Assembly: GCA_900169975.1 (NCBI GenBank)
Contig: LT827126.1
Span: 248,001-312,000 of the forward strand
DNA: 64,000 nt
Reading direction: 5' to 3'
DNA from: Pseudoflavonifractor sp. Marseille-P3106
Lineage (GTDB): Bacteria > Bacillota > Clostridia > Oscillospirales > Oscillospiraceae
Below the pieces are notes generated by a model. That model saw only the letters and a list, made by a program, of their open reading frames with translations, was not told the DNA's origin and did no database searches. The translations under genes and the position numbers were made by a program. Shown here piece by piece: positions 36,694 through 44,015 of the stretch. Position 1 is the stretch's first letter, and each line of letters opens with the position of its first letter.

Positions 36694-36784
36694 GAAAACA
36701 TCCGCAACGTATTCCCGGGTATTCCGGCTTTCTGTGCGGTCGGCGGCGATGAAACAGTATGAAAATGGTTCTGCCGGGACACTT

Positions 36785-36878
36785 GCAGCAGTGCGATAGC
36801 TGGTAGTCGGCCCGCCTGGAAAGCGGGTGGTCGGGGAGTTCATCCGGCTCGGAGGTTCGAGTCCTCTCTGCTGCGCCA
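36785..36878 (+). tRNA. tRNA-Ser (GGA)
   Basis: Acceptor GCAGCAG pairs with CTGCTGC. Anticodon loop CTGGAAA gives GGA. Long variable arm and encoded CCA. Confidence 0.95.
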
Positions 36879-36944
36879 TGGAGGCTAACTGAATATAGTG
36901 GTGGAAATCCACCGGGGCGGGGGAAATCCCGTGCCGCCAGGGCA

Positions 36945-37069
36945 TTGACACTCCCCACGGATGAATCCGGGGGATTCTCGGTTCGCTGACCGCAGCCTGC
37001 ACCAAGCGAGGTCTTACATGGTCTCCCCGAGCGTTAGGTTCGGGCGTGTCCCGCCCTACCCTGTATAGA
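36945..37069 (-). ncRNA. putative omega (reRNA) scaffold of TnpB copy 1
   Basis: TnpB guides come from the transcript of the tnpB 3' end and right end. This 125-base GC-rich, palindrome-rich stretch follows the tnpB stop and is nearly identical in both copies. A guide would then read into the flank at 36944 and downwards, beginning TGCCCTGGCGGCACGG. Confidence 0.5.
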
Positions 37070-38182
37070 CTACGCCAATAGGCGCAGACCTTCATTCAAG
37101 ATGTTCTTTGCGGCGTTGATATCCCGGTCGTGGACCGTGCCGCAAACGGGACAGGTCCATTCTCTCACAGAGAGGTCTTTTGTGCCGGACCACTGAGCGC
37201 CGCAGACGGAGCAGAGTTGGGAGGACGGGAAGAAACGGTCTACCGTGACCACCTGTTTTTCATACCATGCCGCCTTGTACTCCAACTGCCTGCGGAACTC
37301 GCTCCATGAGGCATCGGAGATTGACCGGGCCAGCTTGTGATTTTTGACCATATTTTTAGTAGCCAGGTCCTCAATGCAGATTAAGTCATAGTCCCGGATG
37401 AGCCGAGTGGATAGCGTGTGCAGGGTGTCCTGCCTCTGGTTGACAATATGTTCCTGCAGTTTGGCAGCCTTCACCCGCGCCTTTTCTCTACGCTTACTCC
37501 CCTTTGATTTTCGGGAGAGCTGGCGCTGGAGACGGGTAAGTTTCTTCTGGCTTGTGGCCAGAAACTTGTGGTTCGGATACGCGAACCCATCCGAGGTGAT
37601 GGCGAATGACTTCAATCCCATATCAAGTCCGACTATGGCTCCGGTGCTGGAAAGTGGGGCTATCTCCACATCGGTACAGCAAAAGGCGACGAAATACTTT
37701 CCGCTGGGGTTCTGCGACACTGTGGCGGAAAGAATACGGCCTTTCACTTTTTTGGAAACGCGGCACTTCACAAGGCCGAGTTTCGGAAGCTGAACCGCCT
37801 TGTCCAGTGCCTTGATATTTGTCCCTACGCACTTGCTCTTGTATGACCGGCGGAGGTTCTTCTTGCTCTTGAACTTCGGATAACCGGGTTTTTCACCGTC
37901 TTTAACACGGCGGAAAAAGTTCTGGTAGGCGACATCAAGTGTCTGGACAGAGGATTGTAGGGCGGTAGCGTCAACCTCGCAAAGCCACGGAAGTTCTTTC
38001 TTCATGGAAGTCAGTTCTTTGTCCTGCTGGAACCGTGTGGGGGCCTTACCCGTGGTCTTGTACTCAGCAATCCGTTGGGCGAGAAAATGGTTGTAGACGT
38101 ACCGGGCGCAGCCGAATGTCTTCTGAATTAACGTCTGCTGTTCACAATTTGGATAGAGTCTGAATTTGTATGAATACTCCAT
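37070..38182 (-). CDS. tnpB: TnpB RNA-guided nuclease, copy 1
   Basis: 370 residues from the ATG at 38182, equal to copy 2. The in-frame ATG at 38200 is less likely. RuvC residues appear intact: D187 ([10 protein letters not shown]), E271 ([12 protein letters not shown]) and D354 ([12 protein letters not shown]). The zinc finger is C324-C327 and C344-C347. TnpB proteins are guide-RNA nucleases that help the element persist after transposon excision. The gene sits in the middle of the tRNA cluster. It differs from copy 2 at a limited number of residues, so the two are recent relatives rather than identical duplicates. Confidence 0.94.
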   Translation of the reverse strand: MEYSYKFRLYPNCEQQTLIQKTFGCARYVYNHFLAQRIAEYKTTGKAPTRFQQDKELTSMKKELPWLCEVDATALQSSVQTLDVAYQNFFRRVKDGEKPGYPKFKSKKNLRRSYKSKCVGTNIKALDKAVQLPKLGLVKCRVSKKVKGRILSATVSQNPSGKYFVAFCCTDVEIAPLSSTGAIVGLDMGLKSFAITSDGFAYPNHKFLATSQKKLTRLQRQLSRKSKGSKRREKARVKAAKLQEHIVNQRQDTLHTLSTRLIRDYDLICIEDLATKNMVKNHKLARSISDASWSEFRRQLEYKAAWYEKQVVTVDRFFPSSQLCSVCGAQWSGTKDLSVREWTCPVCGTVHDRDINAAKNILNEGLRLLA

Positions 38183-38330
38183 TTTCTCACCCCATTTCAT
38201 GCTTAATTATAACACAAAGCAGGAGAATACTCAATGGAAATGGCCGAGGGGCGGCTTATATCCCCATGGATGAATCCAGGGGCTTTACGCCGCCATTTGG
38301 TAAAAGCCGGTTGCCCGCCTCCACATCTTT

Positions 38331-38406
38331 GTTCTCGTAGCTCAGTTGGTAGAGCGTTCGACTGATAATCGAGAGGCCGCAGGTTCAAGCCCTGCCGGGA
38401 ACACCA
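38331..38406 (+). tRNA. tRNA-Ile (GAU)
   Basis: Acceptor GTTCTCG pairs with CGGGAAC. Anticodon loop CTGATAA. Encoded CCA. Confidence 0.95.
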
Positions 38407-38410
38407 ATCT

Positions 38411-38487
38411 GGGATGGTAGCTTAGGCGGTCTGAGCGCTGGCCTGAAAAGCCAGAGGATGAAGGTTCGACACCTTCCCATCCCACCA
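38411..38487 (+). tRNA. tRNA-Phe (GAA)
   Basis: Acceptor GGGATGG pairs with CCATCCC. Anticodon loop CTGAAAA. Encoded CCA. Confidence 0.95.
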
Positions 38488-38490
38488 CAT

Positions 38491-38577
38491 GGGTCGGTAT
38501 CCAAATTGGTGAAGGGAGCGGTCTGTAAAACCGTGACGTCAGAAACACTACTGGTTCGAATCCAGCCCGGCCCACCA
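38491..38577 (+). tRNA. tRNA-Tyr (GUA)
   Basis: Acceptor GGGTCGG pairs with CCGGCCC. Anticodon loop CTGTAAA. Long variable arm, CCA encoded. One A-C mismatch in the T stem. Confidence 0.93.
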
Positions 38578-38580
38578 TAT

Positions 38581-38657
38581 GGTGCCATCGACGAATTGGT
38601 TAAGTCACCAGCCTCTCAAGCTGGAGGTTGTGGGTTCGAGCCCCACTGGCATCACCA
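38581..38657 (+). tRNA. tRNA-Glu (CUC)
   Basis: Acceptor GGTGCCA pairs with TGGCATC. Anticodon stem CCAGC/GCTGG with loop CTCTCAA gives CUC. CCA encoded. Confidence 0.88.
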
Positions 38658-38673
38658 TTGCTCTAATGAAAAA

Positions 38674-38697
38674 GGTCCTCCCCTAGAGGGGAGGACG
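38674..38697. terminator. perfect hairpin between tRNA-Glu and a convergent gene
   Basis: GTCCTCCCCT, loop AG, AGGGGAGGAC. A-rich on the left and no clear T-run on the right, so it would best terminate the minus-strand gene at 38708-38992. Confidence 0.6.
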
Positions 38698-38707
38698 AAA
38701 GGAGCGG

Positions 38708-38992
38708 TTATTTTAATTGAAGATTGATGCTTTTTCGTATCTGATAAGTTCGCTGGACAATATCAGCATCTGTACAGCAGGGCGGTTCCGCGACAAGTGC
38801 GTTATCTCCATAGTGTGCGCTGCCGAGTAAAACACGGCCAGAGTCTTCTTTGACGAAGGCATGATAGAGCGTGGAGTCATCGGCATCAGGGATTTTCACA
38901 GAGCCTGGTTGAAGAACCTCTTTCAAAAACTCCTCTGTATCAGATACGCTCCGAATTTGGAATCCAGGCTTGCAGGAAAAAACAATACGCAC
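38708..38992 (-). CDS. small hypothetical protein inside the tRNA cluster
   Basis: 94 residues from GTG 38992, with AAAGGAAG eight bases upstream and a perfect TATAAT further up on the same strand (about 39050-39056). The sequence begins MRIVFSCKPGFQIRSVSD and includes VKIPDADDSTLYHAFVKEDS. No transmembrane segment. It is opposite to the tRNAs and ends in the hairpin at 38674-38697. Not recognised. Confidence 0.68.
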   Translation of the reverse strand: MRIVFSCKPGFQIRSVSDTEEFLKEVLQPGSVKIPDADDSTLYHAFVKEDSGRVLLGSAHYGDNALVAEPPCCTDADIVQRTYQIRKSINLQLK

Positions 38993-39088
38993 GAAAACAA
39001 CTTCCTTTCTACCAAAGATTATTGGGCAGGAACAGCTTCATCTATCTCATTATAACATGAGTTGTTCCAGCAAACCACATAATATTAC

Positions 39089-39163
39089 GCTCCCATGGAC
39101 AAGCGGCTAAGTCCCCGGCCTTTCACGCCGGTGTCGCGGGTTCGAACCCCGCTGGGAGCACCA
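39089..39163 (+). tRNA. tRNA-Glu (UUC)
   Basis: Acceptor GCTCCCA pairs with TGGGAGC. Anticodon loop CTTTCAC gives UUC. CCA encoded. Confidence 0.95.
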
Positions 39164-39166
39164 TAT

Positions 39167-39242
39167 TGGCCTGTAGCTCAGTTGGCAGAGCGCCTGCCTG
39201 TTAAGCAGGATGTCGCCGGTTCGAACCCGGCCGGGCCAGCCA
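39167..39242 (+). tRNA. tRNA-Asn (GUU)
   Basis: Acceptor TGGCCTG pairs with CGGGCCA. Anticodon loop CTGTTAA. CCA encoded. Confidence 0.95.
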
Positions 39243-39245
39243 TAT

Positions 39246-39321
39246 AGGGGTATAGCTCAACTGGAAGAGCGGCGGTCTCCAAAACCGAAGGCTTTGGGTT
39301 CGAGTCCCTCTACCCCTGCCA
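39246..39321 (+). tRNA. tRNA-Trp (CCA)
   Basis: Acceptor AGGGGTA pairs with TACCCCT. Anticodon loop CTCCAAA. CCA encoded. Confidence 0.95.
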
Positions 39322-39322
39322 G

Positions 39323-39389
39323 AGTTCCGCATCACAATGGTCTGGGTGCATTACCTCACGGTGATGGCGGCTTGCAACGCAGCGGAACT
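39323..39389 (+). other. tRNA-sized structured spacer between tRNA-Trp and tRNA-Lys
   Basis: AGTTCCGC and GCGGAACT close a 67-base domain that also contains the hairpin CATTACC-TCAC-GGTGATG. The outer stem is in acceptor-like position, but no regular anticodon or T loop is seen. It may be a decayed tRNA or a processing signal. Confidence 0.4.
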
Positions 39390-39396
39390 TCTATAC

Positions 39397-39472
39397 GCGC
39401 CCATAGCTCAGTTGGCAGAGCACCCGGCTTTTAACCGGGACGTCCGGGGTTCGAGCCCCCGTGGACGCACCA
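39397..39472 (+). tRNA. tRNA-Lys (UUU)
   Basis: Acceptor GCGCCCA pairs with TGGACGC, with one C-A mismatch. Anticodon loop CTTTTAA. CCA encoded. Confidence 0.94.
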
Positions 39473-39719
39473 AAAAAACAGCAGGAAAGCAAAGGTTTAA
39501 ATTGCTTTCCTGCCACTTTTTTATAAGCGAGCATCCCAGTTGCTTTTCAGACTGAGTACTTTGGCCCTGCATGGCGGCCAGTTCCTCCGCCACATCAATG
39601 ACATGAAACTCCAGCCCGGCTTCGCTCATTCGGTGCAGACCATCATTGAGCGCTTCCGCCTTGCCAGAACCTGTGCTATTTGTGATATTGAGGCCATCAG
39701 GGCTTTTTTCGAGGTTCAT
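39408..39719 (-). CDS. hypothetical protein, reading frame runs into the tRNA-Lys gene
   Basis: 103 residues from ATG 39719 on the minus strand. It has a clear AAGGAG site and a promoter on the same strand (TTGCAT at 39786-39781, 17 bp, TAAAAT at 39763-39758). The first 60 residues (MNLEKSPDGLNITNSTGSGK, then LEFHVIDVAEELAAMQ) look like protein. The rest is read from the tRNA terminator and the antisense of tRNA-Lys (RGLEPRTSRLKAG), so the original stop has probably been lost. Start region credible, C-terminus doubtful. Confidence 0.48.
   Translation of the reverse strand: MNLEKSPDGLNITNSTGSGKAEALNDGLHRMSEAGLEFHVIDVAEELAAMQGQSTQSEKQLGCSLIKKWQESNLNLCFPAVFLVRPRGLEPRTSRLKAGCSAN
39481..39523 (+). 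terminator. terminator of the tRNA cluster
   Basis: GCAGGAAAGCAA pairs with TTGCTTTCCTGC, followed by a TTTTTT tract. Confidence 0.9.
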
Positions 39720-39824
39720 CTGTGGTAGCTCCTTTCAGAAAGTGTGAAAACATCCCCATTTTACTGCGTGTGCCATGGAGATGCAAGATGGAATTTTGAC
39801 TGACATCTGAAGCGGACAGTATAA

Positions 39825-39853
39825 TTGATTAAAATAATGTTATATGGTATAAT
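39825..39853 (+). promoter_or_regulatory. family A promoter, PhoH2 gene
   Basis: TTGATT (39825-39830), 17 bp, TATAAT (39848-39853) within ATGGTATAATATAC. It is divergent from the minus-strand promoter at 39758-39786. Confidence 0.86.
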
Positions 39854-39890
39854 ATACCTTGGAGGGGGTAAGTGCCCCCGAAAGGAAGGA

Positions 39891-41294
39891 GTGAGCCTTA
39901 TTAAAGCTGATAAGCCTAGAAAGACATTTGTCTTAGATACCTCAGTCCTGCTCAATTCCCCATATGCCATCAATGCTTTCGATGAACATGAAGTCGTTAT
40001 TCCCATGTGTGTTCTTCAGGAACTTCGAGCAAAGGCCAATGGCGGGAGCGGCGAAGCCCGGGCAAATGCTGCGGAAGTATTTCGCATCTTAGATGTTCTC
40101 GCACATAACAGCGGAGGGTCTTTGAAGAGCGGAGTACACCTGAATAACGGAGGCATTGTTCGTATCACAGAGAGCCAGCCTGGCGTATCCATTTTTGATG
40201 AAGCGCGAAGCTGCTCGGGCACCATCGTCTCCAGGGAACCTGCTGTCCGTGTCGTGGCCAACTGCATGGAAATACCAGCAGAGGACTATAAGGCAGAAAT
40301 CGTCGTGCGTAATGGTGGATATGCTGGCCGATGCCGCATCTACGTGACTCATGACGAGATGAAGGAGTTCGCAGATACCGGGATACTCCGGCGGCCTGCA
40401 GGGTGGTATGCAACTACTATGGATGGAGCTCTTCTGTCTGAGGAGTACGCTCTGACTGCCAATGAGTTCGTAGTCTTGGTGGACAGCGCACATCCTGATG
40501 GAGCAACCACGCTGGGGCGATGGAGCGAAGAGAAGGAGGGTATCATTCCTCTCCAGTATTACTCCAGGGGCTGGCCGGTGTATGGGGTGCAAACTCGAAA
40601 CGTCGGGCAAGTATTTGCATTTGAGGCGCTTCTGGCCCCTGTGGAGGTGGCCCCGCTGGTGATTCTGAAAGGCCCTGCCGGAACCGCGAAGACCTTCCTG
40701 AGCATGGCCGCCGCATTGGAGCAGGCGTACAACAATGACATTTATCGCCGGGTTCTGGCAACGCGCTCGAATACCGAGATGGATAAGACGCTGGGATATC
40801 TGAAGGGCGATGAAGTCCAGAAGCTATCGCCGCTCCTCCGACCCATCTTCGACAACATCGAAAACCTTCATAAGACAGAAAAGCGGAAGGGTAAGAAGGA
40901 TGGGGTTCCGTATGAAGACCCGGCCAAGGAGTTGGTTCAGTCCGGCGTCGTCTCCATCCAGTCCCTGGGCTATATGCGCGGACGCTCTATCACGGATACA
41001 TATATCATCATTGACGAGGCGCAGAATATGAGCCTGACGCAGGTGCTGAGTATGATAACCCGGGCAGGGGAGGGGTCTAAAATCGTCCTGCTTGGCGACC
41101 CGGACCAAATTGACAATCCATTCCTGGACCGGCAGAACAACGGCCTCGTCTTCGCGTCCGAAAAAATGAAGGGGAGTCCCCTCTGTTGGCAGTTGTCCTT
41201 CACAGAAGAGGAATGCACCCGGAGTCCGTTGGCAAAGGAGGCCATCCGGCGGCTGACGCCAAAGGGAACACCAATCACCGCAAAGGATATCTGA
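39891..41294 (+). CDS. PhoH2-like protein: PIN RNase domain plus PhoH ATPase
   Basis: About 467 residues. The PIN domain opens KTFVLDTSVLLNSPYAINAF and runs to about residue 150. The PhoH/RecD-like ATPase has Walker A (LKGPAGTAKTFLS) and Walker B (TYIIIDEAQNMS), with LLGDPDQID after it. This fusion is the PhoH2 family, which links RNA cleavage to unwinding. The reading frame is open upstream across the promoter, so the true start is later: GTG 39891 right after AAAGGAAGGA, or possibly ATT 39900 at better spacing. A GGGGG/CCCCC hairpin (39862-39879) precedes the ribosome site. Confidence 0.88.
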   Translation: MSLIKADKPRKTFVLDTSVLLNSPYAINAFDEHEVVIPMCVLQELRAKANGGSGEARANAAEVFRILDVLAHNSGGSLKSGVHLNNGGIVRITESQPGVSIFDEARSCSGTIVSREPAVRVVANCMEIPAEDYKAEIVVRNGGYAGRCRIYVTHDEMKEFADTGILRRPAGWYATTMDGALLSEEYALTANEFVVLVDSAHPDGATTLGRWSEEKEGIIPLQYYSRGWPVYGVQTRNVGQVFAFEALLAPVEVAPLVILKGPAGTAKTFLSMAAALEQAYNNDIYRRVLATRSNTEMDKTLGYLKGDEVQKLSPLLRPIFDNIENLHKTEKRKGKKDGVPYEDPAKELVQSGVVSIQSLGYMRGRSITDTYIIIDEAQNMSLTQVLSMITRAGEGSKIVLLGDPDQIDNPFLDRQNNGLVFASEKMKGSPLCWQLSFTEEECTRSPLAKEAIRRLTPKGTPITAKDI

Positions 41295-41299
41295 ACCAC

Positions 41300-41326
41300 A
41301 AAGGCGGGGCAAACGCCCCGCCTTTT
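41300..41326 (+). terminator. terminator of the PhoH2 gene
   Basis: AAAGGCGGGGC, loop AAAC, GCCCCGCCTTTT. Confidence 0.9.
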
Positions 41327-41335
41327 CAATGTCGC

Positions 41336-41367
41336 AAGCACCTAAGCACTTAAGTGCTTGAGCAAGA
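41336..41367. repeat. octamer array B: four contiguous boxes
   Basis: AAGCACCT, AAGCACTT, AAGTGCTT, GAGCAAGA in exact 8-bp register, with the middle boxes forming a palindrome. It lies 20 bases before the -35 of leader copy 2. Confidence 0.8.
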
Positions 41368-41386
41368 CTCGGCCGATTTTGAAAAT

Positions 41387-41485
41387 TTGACATCGATTTT
41401 TTAAAATGGTACACTAAAGACAAAGATTGAGGAAGTATTCAACAGTATCATCCCGCAAAGCGGCTGATGGTGCTGTTTTTATTTA
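41387..41485 (+). promoter_or_regulatory. family B promoter-terminator leader, copy 2
   Basis: TTGACA (41387-41392), 17 bp, TACACT (41410-41415), GGAAGTAT (41431-41438), then CAGTATCATC pairing with GATGGTGCTG (41443-41475) and TTTTTAT. Unlike the other copies no gene with a ribosome site follows at once. A second hairpin and gene come about 280 bases later. Confidence 0.75.
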
Positions 41486-41766
41486 CGAATGGTACTCACA
41501 GAACAGCTCTGTCCAAGCACACATCGACCGCATAGACGGAATGTGGCGTTTGTATGGTTCTTTCTGTGTTTTTATATATTAGCACGCGCTGAGTCCTCGC
41601 GGATGATAGTGAAAAATGGTCTTGGACCATCCAGCAGATGAACTCAAAGAGTGAGTCTCCTGGATACCAAGACCGGCGTGCTCCCTTAACCCCACCACCC
41701 GGCTTCGGCTGAGTGGTGTTTATTATACACAGAAATAACATTATACAAATTGATGGAGGTATCATT
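41486..41766 (+). other. structured non-coding stretch between leader copy 2 and the next gene
   Basis: No convincing gene. It holds a second leader-like T-tract (TTTTTATATATTAGCACG near 41566), a small hairpin ATGGTC-TT-GGACCAT (about 41616) and CACCAC...GTGGTG (about 41694-41719) before TTTATTATACACAG. It looks like duplicated or decayed leader units. The 52-codon frame from ATG 41489 lacks a ribosome site. Confidence 0.5.
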
Positions 41767-42072
41767 ATGTTCGGTTTCATTTTTTCCATTATCTCTTTCC
41801 TCTTCCAGGTTGGCTTCACTCTGAGCCTCATTGGACTCCTTGTGTATGACGCAAGAGTCGCCTGGGGAAAAAGTTCTTTCCAGGAAATCTGGGAAGAACT
41901 GGGAAAGGAAAAGGGCGCGCTAAGTTTCTGCGTGTTCTTCCTGCCCACAGCCGGTTTCTTCGCTTTCTTCTGGGCCTGCGACATTATCAAGCCCGTGGCC
42001 GTTGCAGTCTATAAAATCGCTGCTACAGCAGTAAAGGCGCGCAAGGCCAAGAAGAACGACAAGACCGAGTAA
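41767..42072 (+). CDS. small membrane protein
   Basis: 101 residues from ATG 41767, with GGAGG upstream. Two hydrophobic segments (about 3-25, FIFSIISFLFQVGFTLSLIG, and about 52-72, FCVFFLPTAGFFAFFWACD) flank a charged loop. A Lys/Ala-rich tail closes the protein. It could be a small transporter subunit, holin-like or stress protein. No family is recognised. Expression probably depends on leader copy 2. Confidence 0.68.
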   Translation: MFGFIFSIISFLFQVGFTLSLIGLLVYDARVAWGKSSFQEIWEELGKEKGALSFCVFFLPTAGFFAFFWACDIIKPVAVAVYKIAATAVKARKAKKNDKTE

Positions 42073-42076
42073 TAGA

Positions 42077-42116
42077 AAAAACCCATCCCTTGTGCAGAAG
42101 GGGTGGGCTTTTTCTT
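42077..42116 (+). terminator. terminator
   Basis: CCCATCCCTT pairs with AAGGGGTGGG, A-run before and CTTTTTCTTTT after. Confidence 0.88.
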
Positions 42117-42127
42117 TTACTCTAAAA

Positions 42128-42156
42128 TTGCTTAATTTATTGCTATATGGTATAAT
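42128..42156 (+). promoter_or_regulatory. family A promoter, HD-GYP gene
   Basis: TTGCTT (42128-42133), 17 bp, TATAAT (42151-42156), shared TATATGGTATAATATAC. Confidence 0.85.
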
Positions 42157-42180
42157 ATACAGCGAAGGGAGGCGGCCCGA

Positions 42181-42732
42181 ATGGATGAGCAGGTCCAGAA
42201 GCTGCTTGATGAATTGAAGAAAAAGGACAAAAGCACCTATGAGCATTCCATCCGCGTCGCGGACCTGATTCAAAAATACAGCATGGCAGCAAATCTGGGC
42301 ATCGAGTTGACCCAGGGGCTTATTTTTTGCGCTGTACTCCACGATATTGGAAAACTCATTCTACCAAACAGAATTCTGAAGAAAGCTGGTCCATTGACTG
42401 ACAGCGAATGGGAAGCAGTCAGGGAACATCCCAGGCTTGGAAGCAAACTCATTCGGCAGGTATTTGGGTGTGACCGCCTGTGGGAGTCCTGCATCGTCAT
42501 GACACACCATGAGCGGATGGATGGCCATGGCTATCCATCTGGACTACACGGAGAGGAAATTCCCTTGGAAGCCCGCATTATCGCCGTGGCAGACGCCGTA
42601 GATGTCATGCTGCACGGCAGGGAATATCAGAAACCAATGTCATCAGATGAGTGTAAGCGCGAAGTGCTTAGGTGCTCAGGTACTCAATTTGACCCAGGTG
42701 CCGTCGCTGTATTTACACATGAGATTATCTAA
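42181..42732 (+). CDS. HD-GYP-like phosphohydrolase
   Basis: 183 residues, a bare HD-GYP domain without a receiver or sensor part. Motifs: HSIRVADLIQ, HDIGKLILPNRILKKAG, and HHERMDGHGYPSG, then EARIIAVADAVDVM. HD-GYP domains hydrolyse c-di-GMP or related dinucleotides at a two- or three-metal centre. All metal ligands seem kept. ATG 42181 follows AAGGGAGG. Its C-terminal codons include octamer array C, so that array lies upstream of the next gene. The substrate is unproven. Other HD-domain hydrolase roles are possible. Confidence 0.87.
   Translation: MDEQVQKLLDELKKKDKSTYEHSIRVADLIQKYSMAANLGIELTQGLIFCAVLHDIGKLILPNRILKKAGPLTDSEWEAVREHPRLGSKLIRQVFGCDRLWESCIVMTHHERMDGHGYPSGLHGEEIPLEARIIAVADAVDVMLHGREYQKPMSSDECKREVLRCSGTQFDPGAVAVFTHEII
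42655..42686. repeat. octamer array C: four boxes inside the HD-GYP 3' end
   Basis: AAGCGCGA, AGTGCTTA, GGTGCTCA, GGTACTCA in 8-bp register, about 70 bases before the metalloprotease start. Being in coding DNA, it is under two constraints. Confidence 0.68.
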
Positions 42733-42752
42733 AATTTTGAGAGGAGAACCGC

Positions 42753-43910
42753 ATGAGACCTTTTTTTCTGCGTAAGTCAGCGATATTACTGACGACAGCG
42801 CTACTGACCGCCTGCCTGGCCACTACAGCATATGCCACGGAGCCTACCCCTGTATTCGATGACGTGCCCCAAGATTCTCAATACTACACAGCTATTCAGG
42901 CCGCATACGAGCAGGGGATTGTTGCCGGAACGAGCGATGGTATATTTCAGCCTGATGCGAATGTCACGCTTCCGCAGTTTTGCACAATGTACATGCGCTA
43001 TATCGGTATTGATGAAGACGGCTCTGATGCTACTGGAAACTGGGCTGAGCGAATTATGGCTCAGGCTGTCGACACTGGACTGGTGAGCGCCTATGATGCC
43101 AAAAGCACATCGTGTAGTTGGATGTATTTGCTTGAGAAGGTCCTGGAGTGGGAAGAACTCCCGGCATATTCACAGACCTTGTGGGGCGACAAAACTGAGT
43201 ATCCGAAACTAAGTAAACCAGAGGCGAACACAATCTGTTCGGCAAAAGAATATGGGTTGCTGGATGGTATCCAGGTCCAGGATTTCAAAAGCACTCCCAG
43301 TCGAGGAGAAGTCGTACAGGTTTTCTACAACCTTAGCAACAGTGAAAGCAAGGATGCTGTGCCCGATATTATGTCTTATTTCCCTATTGAGTTTGATGGG
43401 GTCGGAATCATGAGCATCAATGATTCTTATAGCACACTCATGGATGTGCCGCAGTTTTATTTGGAGAAGTTCAAAGACGAAAACTGGACCTTCCACATCA
43501 CAAGCCGACGCATCTGGGAAATTCCGGGCTTCGAGCAATATACCTCCGCTGTTGGCATTACAACCTACGGGACTGATGAAATTTATGTGTATGCGCCAAG
43601 CACAAGTACGATTCGCCATGAGTTTGGACATTTTGCGGAGAGGGTTGCCGTAAATAAACAGTTCCCCACAAAAATTTGGAAAAGCGAAAAGGCCGGCATC
43701 TCCGAATTGGCTGGCGAGTACTCTGAAAGCTCGTCATCCGAGGCATTCGCTTGTGTGTTCGCCTACTTCTGTAAGTATCTCAATGATGATACATCAATGG
43801 CCAAGTTTGCGCAAAAATGCCCCCTCACTTATGAGTTTATGATGACGAACTACTTCAGCGACGAAATCCTCTCCTTCACGGGAGAGGATTTTAATTTTGT
43901 GCGTTTATGA
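42753..43910 (+). CDS. SLH-like secreted zinc metalloprotease
   Basis: 385 residues from ATG 42753 (GAGAGGAG upstream). Signal peptide 1-29 (TTAYA), two or three SLH-like units (VFDDVPQDSQYYTAIQAAYE, IVAGTSDGIFQPDANVTLPQ) to about residue 200, then a catalytic domain. HEFGH at 289-293 is the HExxH zinc site, and a downstream acidic SELAGEYSESSSSEAF may give the third ligand. The arrangement recalls anthrax-lethal-factor-like and Pro-Pro endopeptidase proteases, which cut surface adhesins in clostridia. A partner could be the giant SLH proteins of this window (inference). Confidence 0.8.
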   Translation: MRPFFLRKSAILLTTALLTACLATTAYATEPTPVFDDVPQDSQYYTAIQAAYEQGIVAGTSDGIFQPDANVTLPQFCTMYMRYIGIDEDGSDATGNWAERIMAQAVDTGLVSAYDAKSTSCSWMYLLEKVLEWEELPAYSQTLWGDKTEYPKLSKPEANTICSAKEYGLLDGIQVQDFKSTPSRGEVVQVFYNLSNSESKDAVPDIMSYFPIEFDGVGIMSINDSYSTLMDVPQFYLEKFKDENWTFHITSRRIWEIPGFEQYTSAVGITTYGTDEIYVYAPSTSTIRHEFGHFAERVAVNKQFPTKIWKSEKAGISELAGEYSESSSSEAFACVFAYFCKYLNDDTSMAKFAQKCPLTYEFMMTNYFSDEILSFTGEDFNFVRL

Positions 43911-43948
43911 TTACATTTGGAAACGATAAACTCGGCTTGCTTCTAATA

Positions 43949-43977
43949 TTGATTATTTCATTGTTATGTGGTATAAT
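43949..43977 (+). promoter_or_regulatory. family A promoter, DUF2325-like gene
   Basis: TTGATT (43949-43954), 17 bp, TATAAT (43972-43977), GTGGTATAATATTGC context. Confidence 0.85.
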
Positions 43978-44015
43978 ATTGCAAAGAGAGAGAACATGAA
44001 AAGAAAGGAGTCCAT

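Larger units (their letters stand above)
36945..38299 (-). mobile_element. TnpB-only IS200/IS605-family (IS1341-like) element, copy 1
   Basis: Bounds were set by comparison with the copy at 57987-59342: shared sequence begins TTGACACTCCCC and ends GCCATTTG, followed in both cases by GTAAAA. Subterminal imperfect palindromes (CCCCGGATTCATCCGTGGGG type) lie at both ends, as in single-strand IS605-type transposition. Only tnpB is present and no tnpA is seen. On the minus strand both copies are preceded by TTTTAC, the likely target/TAM side. Confidence 0.85.
36880..38325 (+). pseudogene. possible tRNA-like gene split by the TnpB element
   Basis: GGAGGC (36880-36885) lies left of the element, and GCCTCC followed by ACA (38317-38325) lies right of it. 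Just inside these, GGGCA (36940-36944) can pair with TGCCC (38312-38316). These positions resemble acceptor and T stems of a tRNA broken by the insertion within the tRNA cluster. Two hairpins with AAAT loops occur in the left part (GGTGGAAATCCACC, then GGGGAAATCCC). I cannot assign an anticodon, and the T loop would be too long, so this is tentative. Confidence 0.33.

Noticed and set aside
36480..37095. Minus-strand frames over the first tRNAs
   Set aside because: Translations such as GGTRTLKPHLQG and GLEPTGHVSDRR are the usual artefact of reading tRNA genes in reverse.
38203..38578. Minus-strand frames over tRNA-Ile, Phe and Tyr
   Set aside because: Same tRNA artefact, no ribosome sites.
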